This document shows positions 16,552 through 24,999 of a DNA stretch of 64,000 bases, in pieces. Numbering within the stretch: position 1 is the stretch's first letter; every line of letters begins with the position of its first letter. Made by a program: the position numbers and the translations under genes. The stretch is from Ramlibacter sp. Lineage in GTDB: Bacteria; Pseudomonadota; Gammaproteobacteria; Burkholderiales; Burkholderiaceae_C. The notes beneath the pieces were generated by a model, which saw only the letters and a list, made by a program, of their open reading frames with translations, ran no database searches and was not told the origin of the DNA. The stretch spans positions 682,001-746,000 of the forward strand of contig JAHBZM010000001.1 in NCBI GenBank assembly GCA_019635435.1. Reading direction: 5' to 3'.

Positions 16552-17289
16552 GTGTTCTTCCTGCGGACCCATTACACCCACCCCGCGTTCCGCGAGGGCG
16601 CGCGCGACATGTGGCCCCAGGCGCCGGGCATCGCCGCCTGGGGCCTGATGACCGGCGTGGCCATGGTCAAGTCCGGCATGAGCGTGTTCGAGTCCCTGCT
16701 GATGGCGCTGCTGGTGTTCGCTGGCAGTTCGCAGCTGGCCTCGATCCCGCTGATCGTCGCGGGCGCGCCGCTGTGGGTGATCCTGGCGACCGGTTTTTGC
16801 GTGAACCTGCGCTTTGTGGTGTTCAGCCTGCACCTGCGCCCCTACCTCATGCACCTGCCGCTGTGGCAGCGCCTGACGCACGGCTACCTCACCGCCGACC
16901 TGAGCTATGTGCTGTTCACGCGGCGCTATCCCCAGCCGGCGGCCGAGCCGGCCGCGCGGCTGGCGCAGGAGTCCTACCTGGCCGGCAACTGCTTCATCAA
17001 CTGGGCCAGCTGGGTGGGTGCCAGCGTGGTCGGGATTGCGCTGGCCAACTTCATCCCCACCCACTGGGGCCTGGGCTTTGCCGGCATCCTGTGCCTGGTG
17101 GGCATCCTCTGTTCGCTGGCCAGCACGCGGCTGCGCATGGTGTCGGCCGCCGTGGCGGGTGCGGCCGCGGTCGCTGCCTGGACCCTGCCGCTGAAGCTCA
17201 ACATCGTGGTGGCCATCGGCGTCGCCGTGATCCTGTGCCTGACGCTGGAGCGACCCCAGCCGCCCGGCGCGCAGGAAGCCGCCTCATGA
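16552..17289 (+). CDS. azlC: AzlC family branched-chain amino acid exporter, large subunit
   Basis: AzlC and the small AzlD together form an inner-membrane permease that exports branched-chain and similar amino acids. The protein of about 245 residues begins with FREGARDMWPQAPGIAAWGLMTGVAM and has several hydrophobic segments plus the family region FAGSSQLASIPLI. I place the start at GTG 16552, two bases past the fmt stop; the next candidate, ATG at 16609, would remove the conserved N-terminus. It overlaps azlD by an ATGA junction. Confidence 0.88.
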   Translation: MFFLRTHYTHPAFREGARDMWPQAPGIAAWGLMTGVAMVKSGMSVFESLLMALLVFAGSSQLASIPLIVAGAPLWVILATGFCVNLRFVVFSLHLRPYLMHLPLWQRLTHGYLTADLSYVLFTRRYPQPAAEPAARLAQESYLAGNCFINWASWVGASVVGIALANFIPTHWGLGFAGILCLVGILCSLASTRLRMVSAAVAGAAAVAAWTLPLKLNIVVAIGVAVILCLTLERPQPPGAQEAAS

Positions 17290-17615
17290 CCGACCTGTGG
17301 ACGCTCGCCGTGATCCTGGGCCTGGCCTGCGTGACCGTGCTGGCGCGCAGCTTCTTTTTCATCTCCAGCAAGGACTGGGCGCTGCCGCGCTGGGCCCAGC
17401 GTGGCCTGCAGTACGCGCCCATCGCGGCGCTGTCGGCCGTGGTGGTGCCCGAGGTGGTGATGACCCAGGGCCACCTGGTGGCCACCTGGCAGGACGCGCG
17501 CCTGTTCTCGGCCGCCGCCGGCGCGGCCGCCTACTTCTGGCGCCGCGACGTGCTGGTCACCATCGTGGCCGGCATGGCCGTTTACCTGCCGCTGCACATC
17601 GTTCTGGGTTGGTAA
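17286..17615 (+). CDS. azlD: AzlD family small exporter subunit
   Basis: The 109-residue hydrophobic protein has the AzlD pattern of three to four membrane segments and the conserved ARSFFF near residue 21. It overlaps azlC by 4 bp (ATGA), the usual translational coupling for this pair, and both are needed for amino-acid export in the family. The pgk gene starts 60 bp further on. Confidence 0.9.
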   Translation: MTDLWTLAVILGLACVTVLARSFFFISSKDWALPRWAQRGLQYAPIAALSAVVVPEVVMTQGHLVATWQDARLFSAAAGAAAYFWRRDVLVTIVAGMAVYLPLHIVLGW

Positions 17616-17617
17616 CT
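17609..17617 (+). promoter_or_regulatory. TTGGTAACT box upstream of pgk
   Basis: The sequence TTGGTAACT lies about 60 bp before the pgk start. It matches the TTGGTAACC boxes upstream of pyk and fba. It overlaps the azlD stop codon, so part of it is constrained by coding and chance cannot be excluded. A TAGAAT hexamer (17637-17642) downstream could be the -10. Confidence 0.3.
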
Positions 17618-17675
17618 CCCCGCCAGGCCTGCCTTCTAGAATCGTGGGTTCTGTCCATTGATTGAACTGCACGCC

Positions 17676-18869
17676 ATGAACGTTCTGCGCTTTTCCGATC
17701 TCTGTGCCCGTGGCGAAGCCCGGGGGCAACGGGTTTTCATCCGGGCCGACCTCAACGTGCCCCAGGACGCCGATGGCCGCATCACTGAGGACACGCGCAT
17801 CCGCGCCTCGGTGCCCTGCATCCGCATGGCGCTGGACGCGGGTGCCGCCGTCATGGTCACCTCGCACCTGGGCCGTCCCGTTGAAGGCGAATTCAAACCC
17901 GCCGACTCCCTTGCGCCCGTGGCGCGCCGGCTGGGTGAGCTGCTGGGGCGCGAGGTGCCGCTGGTGGCCGGCTGGGTGGATGGCGTCAGCGTGGCTCCGG
18001 GCGACGTGGTGCTGCTGGAAAACTGCCGCGTCAACCGTGGCGAGAAAAAGAACAACCCCGAACTCGCCAAGAAGATGGCCGCGCTGTGCGACATCTTCGT
18101 GCACGACGCGTTTGGCACTGCCCACCGCGCCGAAGCCTCCACCTACGGCATTGCCCAGTACGCGCCCATTGCCTGTGCCGGCCCCTTGCTGGCGGCTGAA
18201 ATCGACGCCATCAGCCAGGCGCTGGCCAGCCCCAAACGGCCGCTGGTGGCCATTGTGGGCGGCTCCAAGGTGTCTTCCAAGCTCACCATCCTGCAGGCGC
18301 TCGCGGCCAAGGTCGACCAGCTCATCGTGGGCGGCGGCATTGCCAACACCTTCATGCTGGCGGCGGGCCTGAAGATCGGCAAGTCGCTGGCCGAGCCCGA
18401 CCTGCTGGCCGACGCCCGCGCCGTGATCGAGGCCATGAAGGCCCGCGGCGCCGAGGTGCCCATCCCGACCGACGTGGTGACGGCCAAGACCTTCGCCGCC
18501 GACGCCCCGGCCACGGTGAAGTCCGCCAGCGATGTGGCGGACGACGACCTCATCCTCGACATCGGGCCGAAGACCGCTGCCCGGCTCGCCACCCAGCTTG
18601 CGGCGGCCGGCACCATCGTCTGGAACGGGCCGGTCGGGGTGTTTGAGTTCGACGCCTTCGCGCAGGGCACCGAGACCATCGCGCGCGCCATTGCCCAGTC
18701 AGCCGCGTTCAGCATCGCGGGCGGTGGCGACACACTGGCCGCCATTGCCAAGTACGGCATCGAGCAGCAGGTGGGCTACATCTCCACCGGCGGCGGGGCT
18801 TTTCTGGAAGTGCTGGAGGGCAAGACCCTGCCCGCCTTCGAGATTCTGGAAAAACGCGCCGCGGGCTGA
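17676..18869 (+). CDS. pgk: Phosphoglycerate kinase
   Basis: This glycolytic enzyme interconverts 1,3-bisphosphoglycerate and 3-phosphoglycerate with ADP/ATP. The 397-residue product has the family length. Key motifs are the substrate-site RADLNVP near residue 23, the hinge region NGPVGVFEFDAFAQGT and the nucleotide-site GGGDTLAAI. The ATG at 17676 gives the normal N-terminus; an in-frame TTG at 17658 is less likely. The stop is only 3 bp from the convergent mscS stop, with no terminator between them. Confidence 0.97.
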   Translation: MNVLRFSDLCARGEARGQRVFIRADLNVPQDADGRITEDTRIRASVPCIRMALDAGAAVMVTSHLGRPVEGEFKPADSLAPVARRLGELLGREVPLVAGWVDGVSVAPGDVVLLENCRVNRGEKKNNPELAKKMAALCDIFVHDAFGTAHRAEASTYGIAQYAPIACAGPLLAAEIDAISQALASPKRPLVAIVGGSKVSSKLTILQALAAKVDQLIVGGGIANTFMLAAGLKIGKSLAEPDLLADARAVIEAMKARGAEVPIPTDVVTAKTFAADAPATVKSASDVADDDLILDIGPKTAARLATQLAAAGTIVWNGPVGVFEFDAFAQGTETIARAIAQSAAFSIAGGGDTLAAIAKYGIEQQVGYISTGGGAFLEVLEGKTLPAFEILEKRAAG

Positions 18870-18872
18870 GGC

Positions 18873-19976
18873 TCAGGCCGGCGGTGACTCGCCCGCGGCG
18901 GCATTCGCCGGCGCGGGACGGGCCAGTTGCAGGCCGCCCTGCACATGCAGTGTCTGCGTCGGGAAGGCGAACTCGATGCCGCGCTGGCCAAACTCGCGCA
19001 CCAGCTGCAGGTTCACCGCCTGCTGCACATCCATGTAGACCTGGTAGCCAGGCTGCAGCACGTTGTAGACCGCCTCGAAGTCCAGTGACGAGGCCCCGAA
19101 ACTCTTGAAATGCGCGCGGTCAAAGCGCGCCTGCTCCTGCGACTCGATGGCGCGGCGGATGATGCCGGGTATCGCCTCCAGTTGCTCGGCCGGCGTGTCG
19201 TAGGTCACGCCGATTGCGAACACGGCCCGCCGCTCCTGCATGCGCTTGTAGTTGCGGATGCGGCTCTTGAGCAGGTCGTTGTTGGAGAAAATCAGCTGCT
19301 CGCCGCCCAGGCTGCGCACCCGCGTGGTCTTCAGCCCCACATGCTCCACGGTGCCCGCGAGGTCATCGACGATGATGAAGTCGCCAATCACGAAGGGCTT
19401 GTCGATGGCGATGGACAGCGAGCCGAACAGGTCGCCCAGGATGTTCTGCGCGGCCAGCGCGACGGCGATGCCGCCAATCCCCAGGCTGGCGACCAGCGCG
19501 GTCACATTGAGCCCCAGGTTGTCCAGCACCAGCAGCAGCACCAGCGTCCACACCGCCACGCGGCCCAGGAACGACAGCAGCGAGCGGGTCATGGCGCGCG
19601 ACCCTTCTTCCTCGGGCAGGCCGTTGGAGAACTTCTTGCTGAGCCAGAACCTCAGGCCGCAATTGGCCCAGAAGCCGCACTGCAGCAGCAGCAGGCCAAT
19701 GAAGGTCCGGTCACTGAACTTCTGCAGCGCGGCGGGCAGCTCCAGGAAGTGAACTCCCGCATACAAGCCGATGGCGGCGGCCAGCAGGATGCGGGTGACC
19801 GACAGCAGTTCCACGATGAAGTCGTCGAACAGGTTGACCGTGCTCTTGGCCAACCGCTCCAGCCGGAACAGCGCGATCTTGCGGACCGTGAGGAACAGCG
19901 CGATGACCGCGACCGCGGCCACCAGGGCAAAGGCCCAGTCCTCGGGGGTGTTGTGGGCAATCAGTTCTCGGTACAT
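18873..19976 (-). CDS. MscS family mechanosensitive channel
   Basis: MscS-type channels open under membrane tension and release solutes when cells meet low osmolarity. The 367-residue protein has an N-terminal set of membrane segments and the glycine/alanine-rich pore helix GIGGIAVALAAQNILGDLFG, followed by the beta domain (KPFVIGDFI...GTVEHVGLKTTRVRSL) and a C-terminal alpha-beta part. It starts 2 bp after the M42 peptidase stop. It is therefore the last gene of the osmoprotectant operon, which fits a role as release valve (inferred from position). Confidence 0.92.
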   Translation of the reverse strand: MYRELIAHNTPEDWAFALVAAVAVIALFLTVRKIALFRLERLAKSTVNLFDDFIVELLSVTRILLAAAIGLYAGVHFLELPAALQKFSDRTFIGLLLLQCGFWANCGLRFWLSKKFSNGLPEEEGSRAMTRSLLSFLGRVAVWTLVLLLVLDNLGLNVTALVASLGIGGIAVALAAQNILGDLFGSLSIAIDKPFVIGDFIIVDDLAGTVEHVGLKTTRVRSLGGEQLIFSNNDLLKSRIRNYKRMQERRAVFAIGVTYDTPAEQLEAIPGIIRRAIESQEQARFDRAHFKSFGASSLDFEAVYNVLQPGYQVYMDVQQAVNLQLVREFGQRGIEFAFPTQTLHVQGGLQLARPAPANAAAGESPPA

Positions 19977-19978
19977 GC

Positions 19979-21127
19979 TTACTCGCTGGGGGTGTCAGGC
20001 AGGTGGTCCTGCCAGTCAGGGGTCTGGACTTCGGCCGGCGGGAAGTCATCCAGCGGCCCCAGGGGTGTGGCGTCGCGCTGGAACAGGGGCGGGCTGGTCA
20101 TGTAGGCAATCAGCAGGCGCGACAGCGCGTCCAGTGAATCCATGTGCACCCGCTCGTGGCCGTGCGAGGCGTCCAGGCCAAAGCAGACCAGCGCCGTGCG
20201 GATGTCGTTGCCCGCCTCCAGCGCGGCTGCGGCGTCGCTGCGGTAGAAGCGGAACACGTCGCGCGTGTGCTCGATGCCCTTGCTCGCGCACAGCTCCAGC
20301 AGGCGCCGCGTCAGGTGCCAGTCGAACGGGCCGCTGGAGTCCTGCATCGAGATGGTCACGCCGTATTCGCTGGAATACTGGCCTTCGGCCACCGTGCCGT
20401 TGTCAATCGAGATCAGCTCGGCCACGTCGCCGTGCAGCACATGCGAGGCACCCACGCCGACTTCCTCCGAAATGGTGAACAGAGGAAAGCAGTCCACGGG
20501 CAGCTTGCGGCCCGACTCGCGGATCGCGCGCAGCGCGGTCAACACCGCGGCTACGCCGGCCTTGTCATCGAGGTGGCGTGCGTTGATGAAGCCTTCGGGG
20601 CCGAACTCGGGGTTGGAGGGCACGGCAATGGTGTCGCCCACGTGGATGCCCAGCGCGCGGGTCTCGGCCTCATTGGTGGTGCGGGCATCCAGCCGCAGCT
20701 CCACGTTGTCCCAGCTCACGGGCTGGGTGTCGATTTCCTTGTTGAAGGTGTGGCCCGACGCCTTGTTGGGCAGGATGGTGCCGCGGTGCATCACGCCGTT
20801 GTCGGAGTAGACGGTCACGCGCGCGCCCTCGGCAAAGCGCGACGACCAGAACCCAATGGGCACGACCTGCAGCCGGCCGTTGCGCTTGTAGCCCTTGACC
20901 ATCGCGCCCAGCGTGTCCAGGTGCGACACGATGGCGCGCGCCGGGGTGCGCTCGCGCCCCTGGATGCGGGCGCGGATCGCGCCGCGCCGCGTGAGTTCGT
21001 AGGCGATGCGCAGGTCCTCAAGCTCGGTGCACAGCAGCCGCACGATGGCGTCGGTCATGCCCGAGGGGCTGGGCGTGTTCAGGAGCCGGTTGAGGACATC
21101 CTGCAGGTAGTTGCGGTCAGGCTTCAT
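19979..21127 (-). CDS. M42 family peptidase of the NAGGN osmoprotectant system
   Basis: The 382-residue protein matches the M42-type aminopeptidases associated with N-acetylglutaminylglutamine amide (NAGGN) gene clusters. Putative metal and catalytic motifs are SHLDTLGAMV, ARHLDDKAGVAAVL and ISEEVGVGASH. The ATG at 21127 overlaps the ngg end by 11 bp; reading further upstream adds 41 residues unlike the family. In these clusters the peptidase is thought to turn over the dipeptide, but I know of no settled reaction. The mscS gene follows 2 bp later. Confidence 0.9.
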   Translation of the reverse strand: MKPDRNYLQDVLNRLLNTPSPSGMTDAIVRLLCTELEDLRIAYELTRRGAIRARIQGRERTPARAIVSHLDTLGAMVKGYKRNGRLQVVPIGFWSSRFAEGARVTVYSDNGVMHRGTILPNKASGHTFNKEIDTQPVSWDNVELRLDARTTNEAETRALGIHVGDTIAVPSNPEFGPEGFINARHLDDKAGVAAVLTALRAIRESGRKLPVDCFPLFTISEEVGVGASHVLHGDVAELISIDNGTVAEGQYSSEYGVTISMQDSSGPFDWHLTRRLLELCASKGIEHTRDVFRFYRSDAAAALEAGNDIRTALVCFGLDASHGHERVHMDSLDALSRLLIAYMTSPPLFQRDATPLGPLDDFPPAEVQTPDWQDHLPDTPSE

Positions 21128-22892
21128 GGGGTGGCCTTTCTGTGAGTTCGCGCCCGGTGCTGCGCGTCTGCGGAAACAGCATGTCGATGAAGCGCTCCGC
21201 CGTGGGCTGGGGTTCATGATTGGCGAGGCCTGGCCGTTCGTTGGCTTCAATCACCACGTAGTCGGGCTGGTCGGGTGCCGTCACCATGAAGTCGAACCCG
21301 ACCAGCGGGATCTCCAGCGCCATCGAGGCGCGTTCGGCGGCCTCGCGCAGCGTGGGGTGCAGGGCCCCGGTCATGTCATGGATGGTTCCGCCGGTGTGCA
21401 GGTTGGCGGTCTTGCGCACCTCGATCTGCTCGCCCGCGGCCAGCACGGTGTCCAGGTCGTGGCCCTGGGAGGCGAGGCAGCGCAGGGTCTCGTCGTCCAC
21501 CGGGATGCGGCTTTCGCCCGCGGTGGCCAGCTGCCGGCGGCGGCTTTGCTTGTCGATCAGGGTGCGCAGGGCCGTGACGCCGTCGCCGGTCACCGTGGCC
21601 GGCCGGCGCGAGGCGGCGGCCACCACCTGGTGGTCGATCACGACGATGCGCAGGTCGCTGCCGGGCATCATCTGCTCGACGATCACATGGTCGCAATAGT
21701 GGCGTGCCGCGTCGATGGCGGTGCTCACTTCATCAAATCGGGTCAGGTCCACGCGCACGCCGTGGCCCTGCTCGCCACGCGCGGGCTTCACCACGACCCG
21801 CTGGTAGCGCTGAAGAAAGGCGGCCACCGCGTCCAGGTCGTCGGCGTCGATCTGGGCCGGCACGTGGATGCCGGCGTGGGCCAGCACCCGCAGGGTCAGC
21901 CGTTTGTCGTCACAGCGGCTCATCGCAATGGCCGAGGTCATCTCCGACAGCGATTCGCGGCAGGTGATCGAGCGGCCGCCCAGGCTCAGGCGGAAGTAGC
22001 CATGCTCGGCATCCAGCACCTCGATGCTGATGCCGCGACGGCGCGCCTCGCGCACGATGATGCCGGCATAGATGTTGAGGTCGGCCGCCGGGTCGGGCCC
22101 CAGGAACAGCGGCTCGTTGATCGGGTTCTTGTTCTTCACGCAGTAGACCGGCACGCGCACAAAGCCCAGCTTTTCGTACAGCGCGATGGCCTGGGGGTTG
22201 TCGTGCAGCACCGACAGGTCCAGGAAGCTGCGGCCCCGATCACGGAACAGCGCCGCCAGCGCGCGCGTCAGGCCCTCGCCGATGCCCGGGTGGCTGCCCT
22301 GCGGGTCCACCGCGAGCGCCCACAGGCTTGAGCCGCCGTCAGTGTCATTGAAGGCGCGCACATGGTCCACCCCGGTCACCACGCCCAGGATCGTGTCGCT
22401 GCCCGCGTCCTGCGCCACCAGCACCTCGATCTCGTCGCGCTGGGCCAGCGTGGCAAAAAACGATTTGGGCGGGGGCACCATTCGGCGGGTCTGGTAGATG
22501 CGCCGCACGGCCTCGGCGTCGCGGGCCCGGGCCGGCCGGATCACCCAGCCCTCCGGGTTGGGGGCGTCGGGCGCCTCGGGGCTGGCCAGGGCCAGCCGGT
22601 AGGTGTGCGACGGGTCGATGAACAGGTCCTGCGGCGCAAGCGCCACCACCACATGCGGGTCGCGCAGGTACAGGGCGATGTCACGCTTGTTGGGCCGCTC
22701 GTTGCGCACCACCGACGCCAGTGCGCGCGGGTCGGCAAAGGTCTGGCCAAAGATCAGCCGGCCCCAGCCGCAGTCCACAATGGCTTCGCTGTCCATGGCC
22801 AGCAGGTCGGGGTGGCCCGAGGGGTCTTCCCAGTGGCGCAGCGACATCATCTGCCGGGGGTCCAGCGGGTTGCGTTCTCCGGTGTTTGTCAT
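21117..22892 (-). CDS. ngg: N-acetylglutaminylglutamine synthetase (GNAT plus ATP-grasp)
   Basis: The 591-residue protein joins an N-terminal acetyltransferase part (about residues 115-270, with DPQGSHPGIGEGLTRAL) to a C-terminal ATP-grasp ligase part (about 330-590, with VVVKPARGEQGHGV and VIEANERPGL). This fusion is the hallmark of the enzyme that makes N-acetylglutaminylglutamine, the precursor of the compatible solute NAGGN. A GGGAGA ribosome site precedes the ATG. It lies 12 bp after the amidotransferase gene and overlaps the peptidase gene, so the cluster is an operon. Confidence 0.93.
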   Translation of the reverse strand: MTNTGERNPLDPRQMMSLRHWEDPSGHPDLLAMDSEAIVDCGWGRLIFGQTFADPRALASVVRNERPNKRDIALYLRDPHVVVALAPQDLFIDPSHTYRLALASPEAPDAPNPEGWVIRPARARDAEAVRRIYQTRRMVPPPKSFFATLAQRDEIEVLVAQDAGSDTILGVVTGVDHVRAFNDTDGGSSLWALAVDPQGSHPGIGEGLTRALAALFRDRGRSFLDLSVLHDNPQAIALYEKLGFVRVPVYCVKNKNPINEPLFLGPDPAADLNIYAGIIVREARRRGISIEVLDAEHGYFRLSLGGRSITCRESLSEMTSAIAMSRCDDKRLTLRVLAHAGIHVPAQIDADDLDAVAAFLQRYQRVVVKPARGEQGHGVRVDLTRFDEVSTAIDAARHYCDHVIVEQMMPGSDLRIVVIDHQVVAAASRRPATVTGDGVTALRTLIDKQSRRRQLATAGESRIPVDDETLRCLASQGHDLDTVLAAGEQIEVRKTANLHTGGTIHDMTGALHPTLREAAERASMALEIPLVGFDFMVTAPDQPDYVVIEANERPGLANHEPQPTAERFIDMLFPQTRSTGRELTERPPHEA

Positions 22893-22904
22893 GGCAATCT
22901 CCCG

Positions 22905-24683
22905 TCAGAGGCCGTGCGACTGCAGCCACAGCTCCAGCAGCGCGATCTGCCACAGCTTGGAGCCGCGCAGCGGCGTGATGTGCTGGTCGGGCGCCGCGAG
23001 CAGGGCGTCCACATAGTCTTCGCGGAACAGGCCCCGGGCCCGGGCCGCCGGGCTGTGCAGCGCGGTCTTGACCCAGTCCAGCGTGGGCCCCGACAGATAC
23101 TTGAGCGCGGGCACCGGGAAGTAGCCCTTGGGCCGGTCGATCACCTCGCGCGGCAGCATGCGCCGCGCAATGGCCTTGAGAATGCCCTTGCCACCGTCGG
23201 ACAGCTTGTCCTGCTCGGGCAGGCGGCCCGCCAGTTCCACCAGTTCGTGGTCCAGGAAGGGCACGCGTGCCTCCAGGCCCCAGGCCATGGTCATGGCGTC
23301 CACGCGCTTGACCGGGTCGTCCACCAGCATCACCGTGGCATCCAGCCGCAGCGCCTTGTCCAGCGGGGTGGCGGCGCCGGGGCGGTCAAAGTGGCGCGTG
23401 ATGAAACCCAGGCTGGCGCCGGGAACGGCCACGCCGTCAGTCACCGTGCGCAGGTAGTCCTGCGGGTCGCGGTCAAAGAAAACCCGGGCGTAGTCGGCCA
23501 CCGCGTCCTGGGACTGGGCCAGCGGCGGATACCAGTGGTAGCCGGCAAACACCTCGTCGGCGCCCTGGCCGCTTTGCACGACCTTGACATGCTTCGATAC
23601 CTCGCGCGACAGCAGGTAGAAGCCGATGTTGTCGTAGCTCACCATGGGCTCGGGCATGGCCTGGATGGTGTCCGGCAGGTGTGACAGCATGGTCGCGCCA
23701 TCGATCTGGATCTTGTGGTGGCGGGTGCTGAACTCCCGGGCGATCAGGTCCGAATACCTGAACTCGTCGCCCTGTTCGCCGTTGGCGGCCTCAAAGCCGA
23801 TCGAGAAGGTGTTCAGGTCCTGCTGGCCCGCCTGGGCCAGCAGCGCCACGATCAGGCTCGAATCCACGCCGCCCGAGAGCAGGACGCCCACCGGCACGTC
23901 CGCCACCATGCGGCGCGCCACGGCCTTTTCCAGCGCGGCCTGGACCAGGCGCTCGCGCTCCTCGTAGGGCGCGCGGGCCAGGGCCGGGTCGGTGGTGAAG
24001 GGCGGGTTCCAGTAGCAGGTGTCGGTGCGCCGGCCGTCGGGCTCGAACACGGCAATCGTGGCCGGCGGCAGCTTGCGCACGCCGCGCAGCAGCGTGTGCG
24101 GCGGCGGCACCACCGCGTGCCACATCAGGTAGTGTTCCAGCGCGATCGGGTCAATGCGGGTGTCCACGTCGCCCGCGGCCAGCAAGGCCGGCAGGCTGGA
24201 GGCAAAGCGCAGGCGCTTTCCATCGGCCGATTCGCTCAGGTACAGCGGCTTGATGCCAAACCGGTCGCGCGCCATGACCACGCGGCCGGTGTCGCGCTCC
24301 CAGATCGCGAACGCAAACATCCCGTGCAGGCGCGATACGCAGTCGGGTCCCCAGTGGCGGTAGGCGCGCAGCAGCACCTCGGTGTCGCCGTCGGAAAAAA
24401 ATCGTGCGCCGGCCTGCTCCAGCTCGGCGCGCAGTTCGCGGTAGTTGTAGATGCAGCCGTTGAACACCAGCGTCAGGCCCAGATCGGCGGCCACCATGGG
24501 CTGCTGGGCGCGTTCGCTCAGGTCGATGATCTTGAGCCGGCGGTGGGCCAGGGCCACGCGGCTTTGCTGAAAGGCGCCCCCGGCATCGGGGCCGCGCGGG
24601 CGCAGGGTTTCGGCCATTCGGCCGACGGCAGACGCGTCGGCTTCCTGGGTGTCGAAGCGGATTTCTCCGGCAATTCCACACAT
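22905..24683 (-). CDS. N-acetylglutaminylglutamine amidotransferase (asparagine synthase-like)
   Basis: The 592-residue protein is a class II glutamine amidotransferase fused to an asparagine-synthetase-like ATP-pyrophosphatase. Cys2 directly after the start Met (MCGIAGEIRF) is the nucleophile; SGGVDSS at 270-276 is the nucleotide-binding loop. In this context it is the AsnO-type enzyme that converts the acetylated dipeptide to its amide, the last step of NAGGN synthesis. The start follows GAGGAG at 8 nt, and starting further upstream would block Cys2. It is the first gene of the minus-strand operon amidotransferase-ngg-M42-mscS. Confidence 0.93.
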   Translation of the reverse strand: MCGIAGEIRFDTQEADASAVGRMAETLRPRGPDAGGAFQQSRVALAHRRLKIIDLSERAQQPMVAADLGLTLVFNGCIYNYRELRAELEQAGARFFSDGDTEVLLRAYRHWGPDCVSRLHGMFAFAIWERDTGRVVMARDRFGIKPLYLSESADGKRLRFASSLPALLAAGDVDTRIDPIALEHYLMWHAVVPPPHTLLRGVRKLPPATIAVFEPDGRRTDTCYWNPPFTTDPALARAPYEERERLVQAALEKAVARRMVADVPVGVLLSGGVDSSLIVALLAQAGQQDLNTFSIGFEAANGEQGDEFRYSDLIAREFSTRHHKIQIDGATMLSHLPDTIQAMPEPMVSYDNIGFYLLSREVSKHVKVVQSGQGADEVFAGYHWYPPLAQSQDAVADYARVFFDRDPQDYLRTVTDGVAVPGASLGFITRHFDRPGAATPLDKALRLDATVMLVDDPVKRVDAMTMAWGLEARVPFLDHELVELAGRLPEQDKLSDGGKGILKAIARRMLPREVIDRPKGYFPVPALKYLSGPTLDWVKTALHSPAARARGLFREDYVDALLAAPDQHITPLRGSKLWQIALLELWLQSHGL

Positions 24684-24718
24684 GGGCTGTCTCCTCGGAC
24701 TGTTGTGAGGGACCAGCC

Positions 24719-24747
24719 ATTGTAACGCATTTGCAATTGAACAAATG
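24719..24747 (-). promoter_or_regulatory. Probable promoter of the NAGGN operon with a dyad over the -35
   Basis: On the minus strand a TACAAT (24724-24719) is a good -10, placed 36 bp before the operon start. The bases 17 nt upstream read CATTTG, and the same stretch forms an inverted repeat (CATTTG at 24728-24733 with CAAATG at 24742-24747, 8-bp centre). The dyad over the -35 region could be an operator or activator site for osmotic control. No factor can be named. Confidence 0.45.
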
Positions 24748-24934
24748 TAATTGCCGAATTCATCCCGACGCAACTGCGAGACTATTGCGTCTAATTTTCA
24801 TTATTTGAGCTGAAAATGACGAAATCCCGTCCGGCCCGGCTTCCGGGCCTGTATCTGGGTAACGTTCGCGGCGAGGCACGCCGCAGCACGCACCCGCTGG
24901 GGCGCCGACGATGTAGCACCCAAGCCGCATGGAT

Positions 24935-24954
24935 TTGGTAACCAATCGGTAACC
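24935..24954 (+). promoter_or_regulatory. Tandem GGTAACC boxes upstream of pyk
   Basis: Two exact copies of GGTAACC (24937-24943 and 24948-24954) are spaced 11 bp apart, one helical turn, about 46-63 bp before the pyk start. The first is preceded by TT, giving TTGGTAACC. A similar arrangement on the opposite strand lies upstream of fba. It looks like the site of a shared regulator of glycolytic genes; the factor is unknown. Confidence 0.5.
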
Positions 24955-24999
24955 GGTTTCATGTGAGAATGGGAACTTAATTACAAGCGCCGAGCTGCC

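Larger units (their letters stand above)
24684..24999. other. 316-bp divergent intergenic region, osmoprotectant operon / pyk
   Basis: This is the longest gap without a gene. The left third is AT-rich and carries the probable minus-strand promoter of the osmoprotectant operon. The middle part (24830-24930) is GC-rich with no open frame or motif I recognise. The right end carries the pyk control boxes. No RNA gene or riboswitch fold is evident. Confidence 0.7.

Noticed and set aside
24735..24760. TGTAATT upstream of the osmoprotectant operon as a HexR-type site
   Set aside because: Only one half-site matches; the second half of the palindrome is missing.
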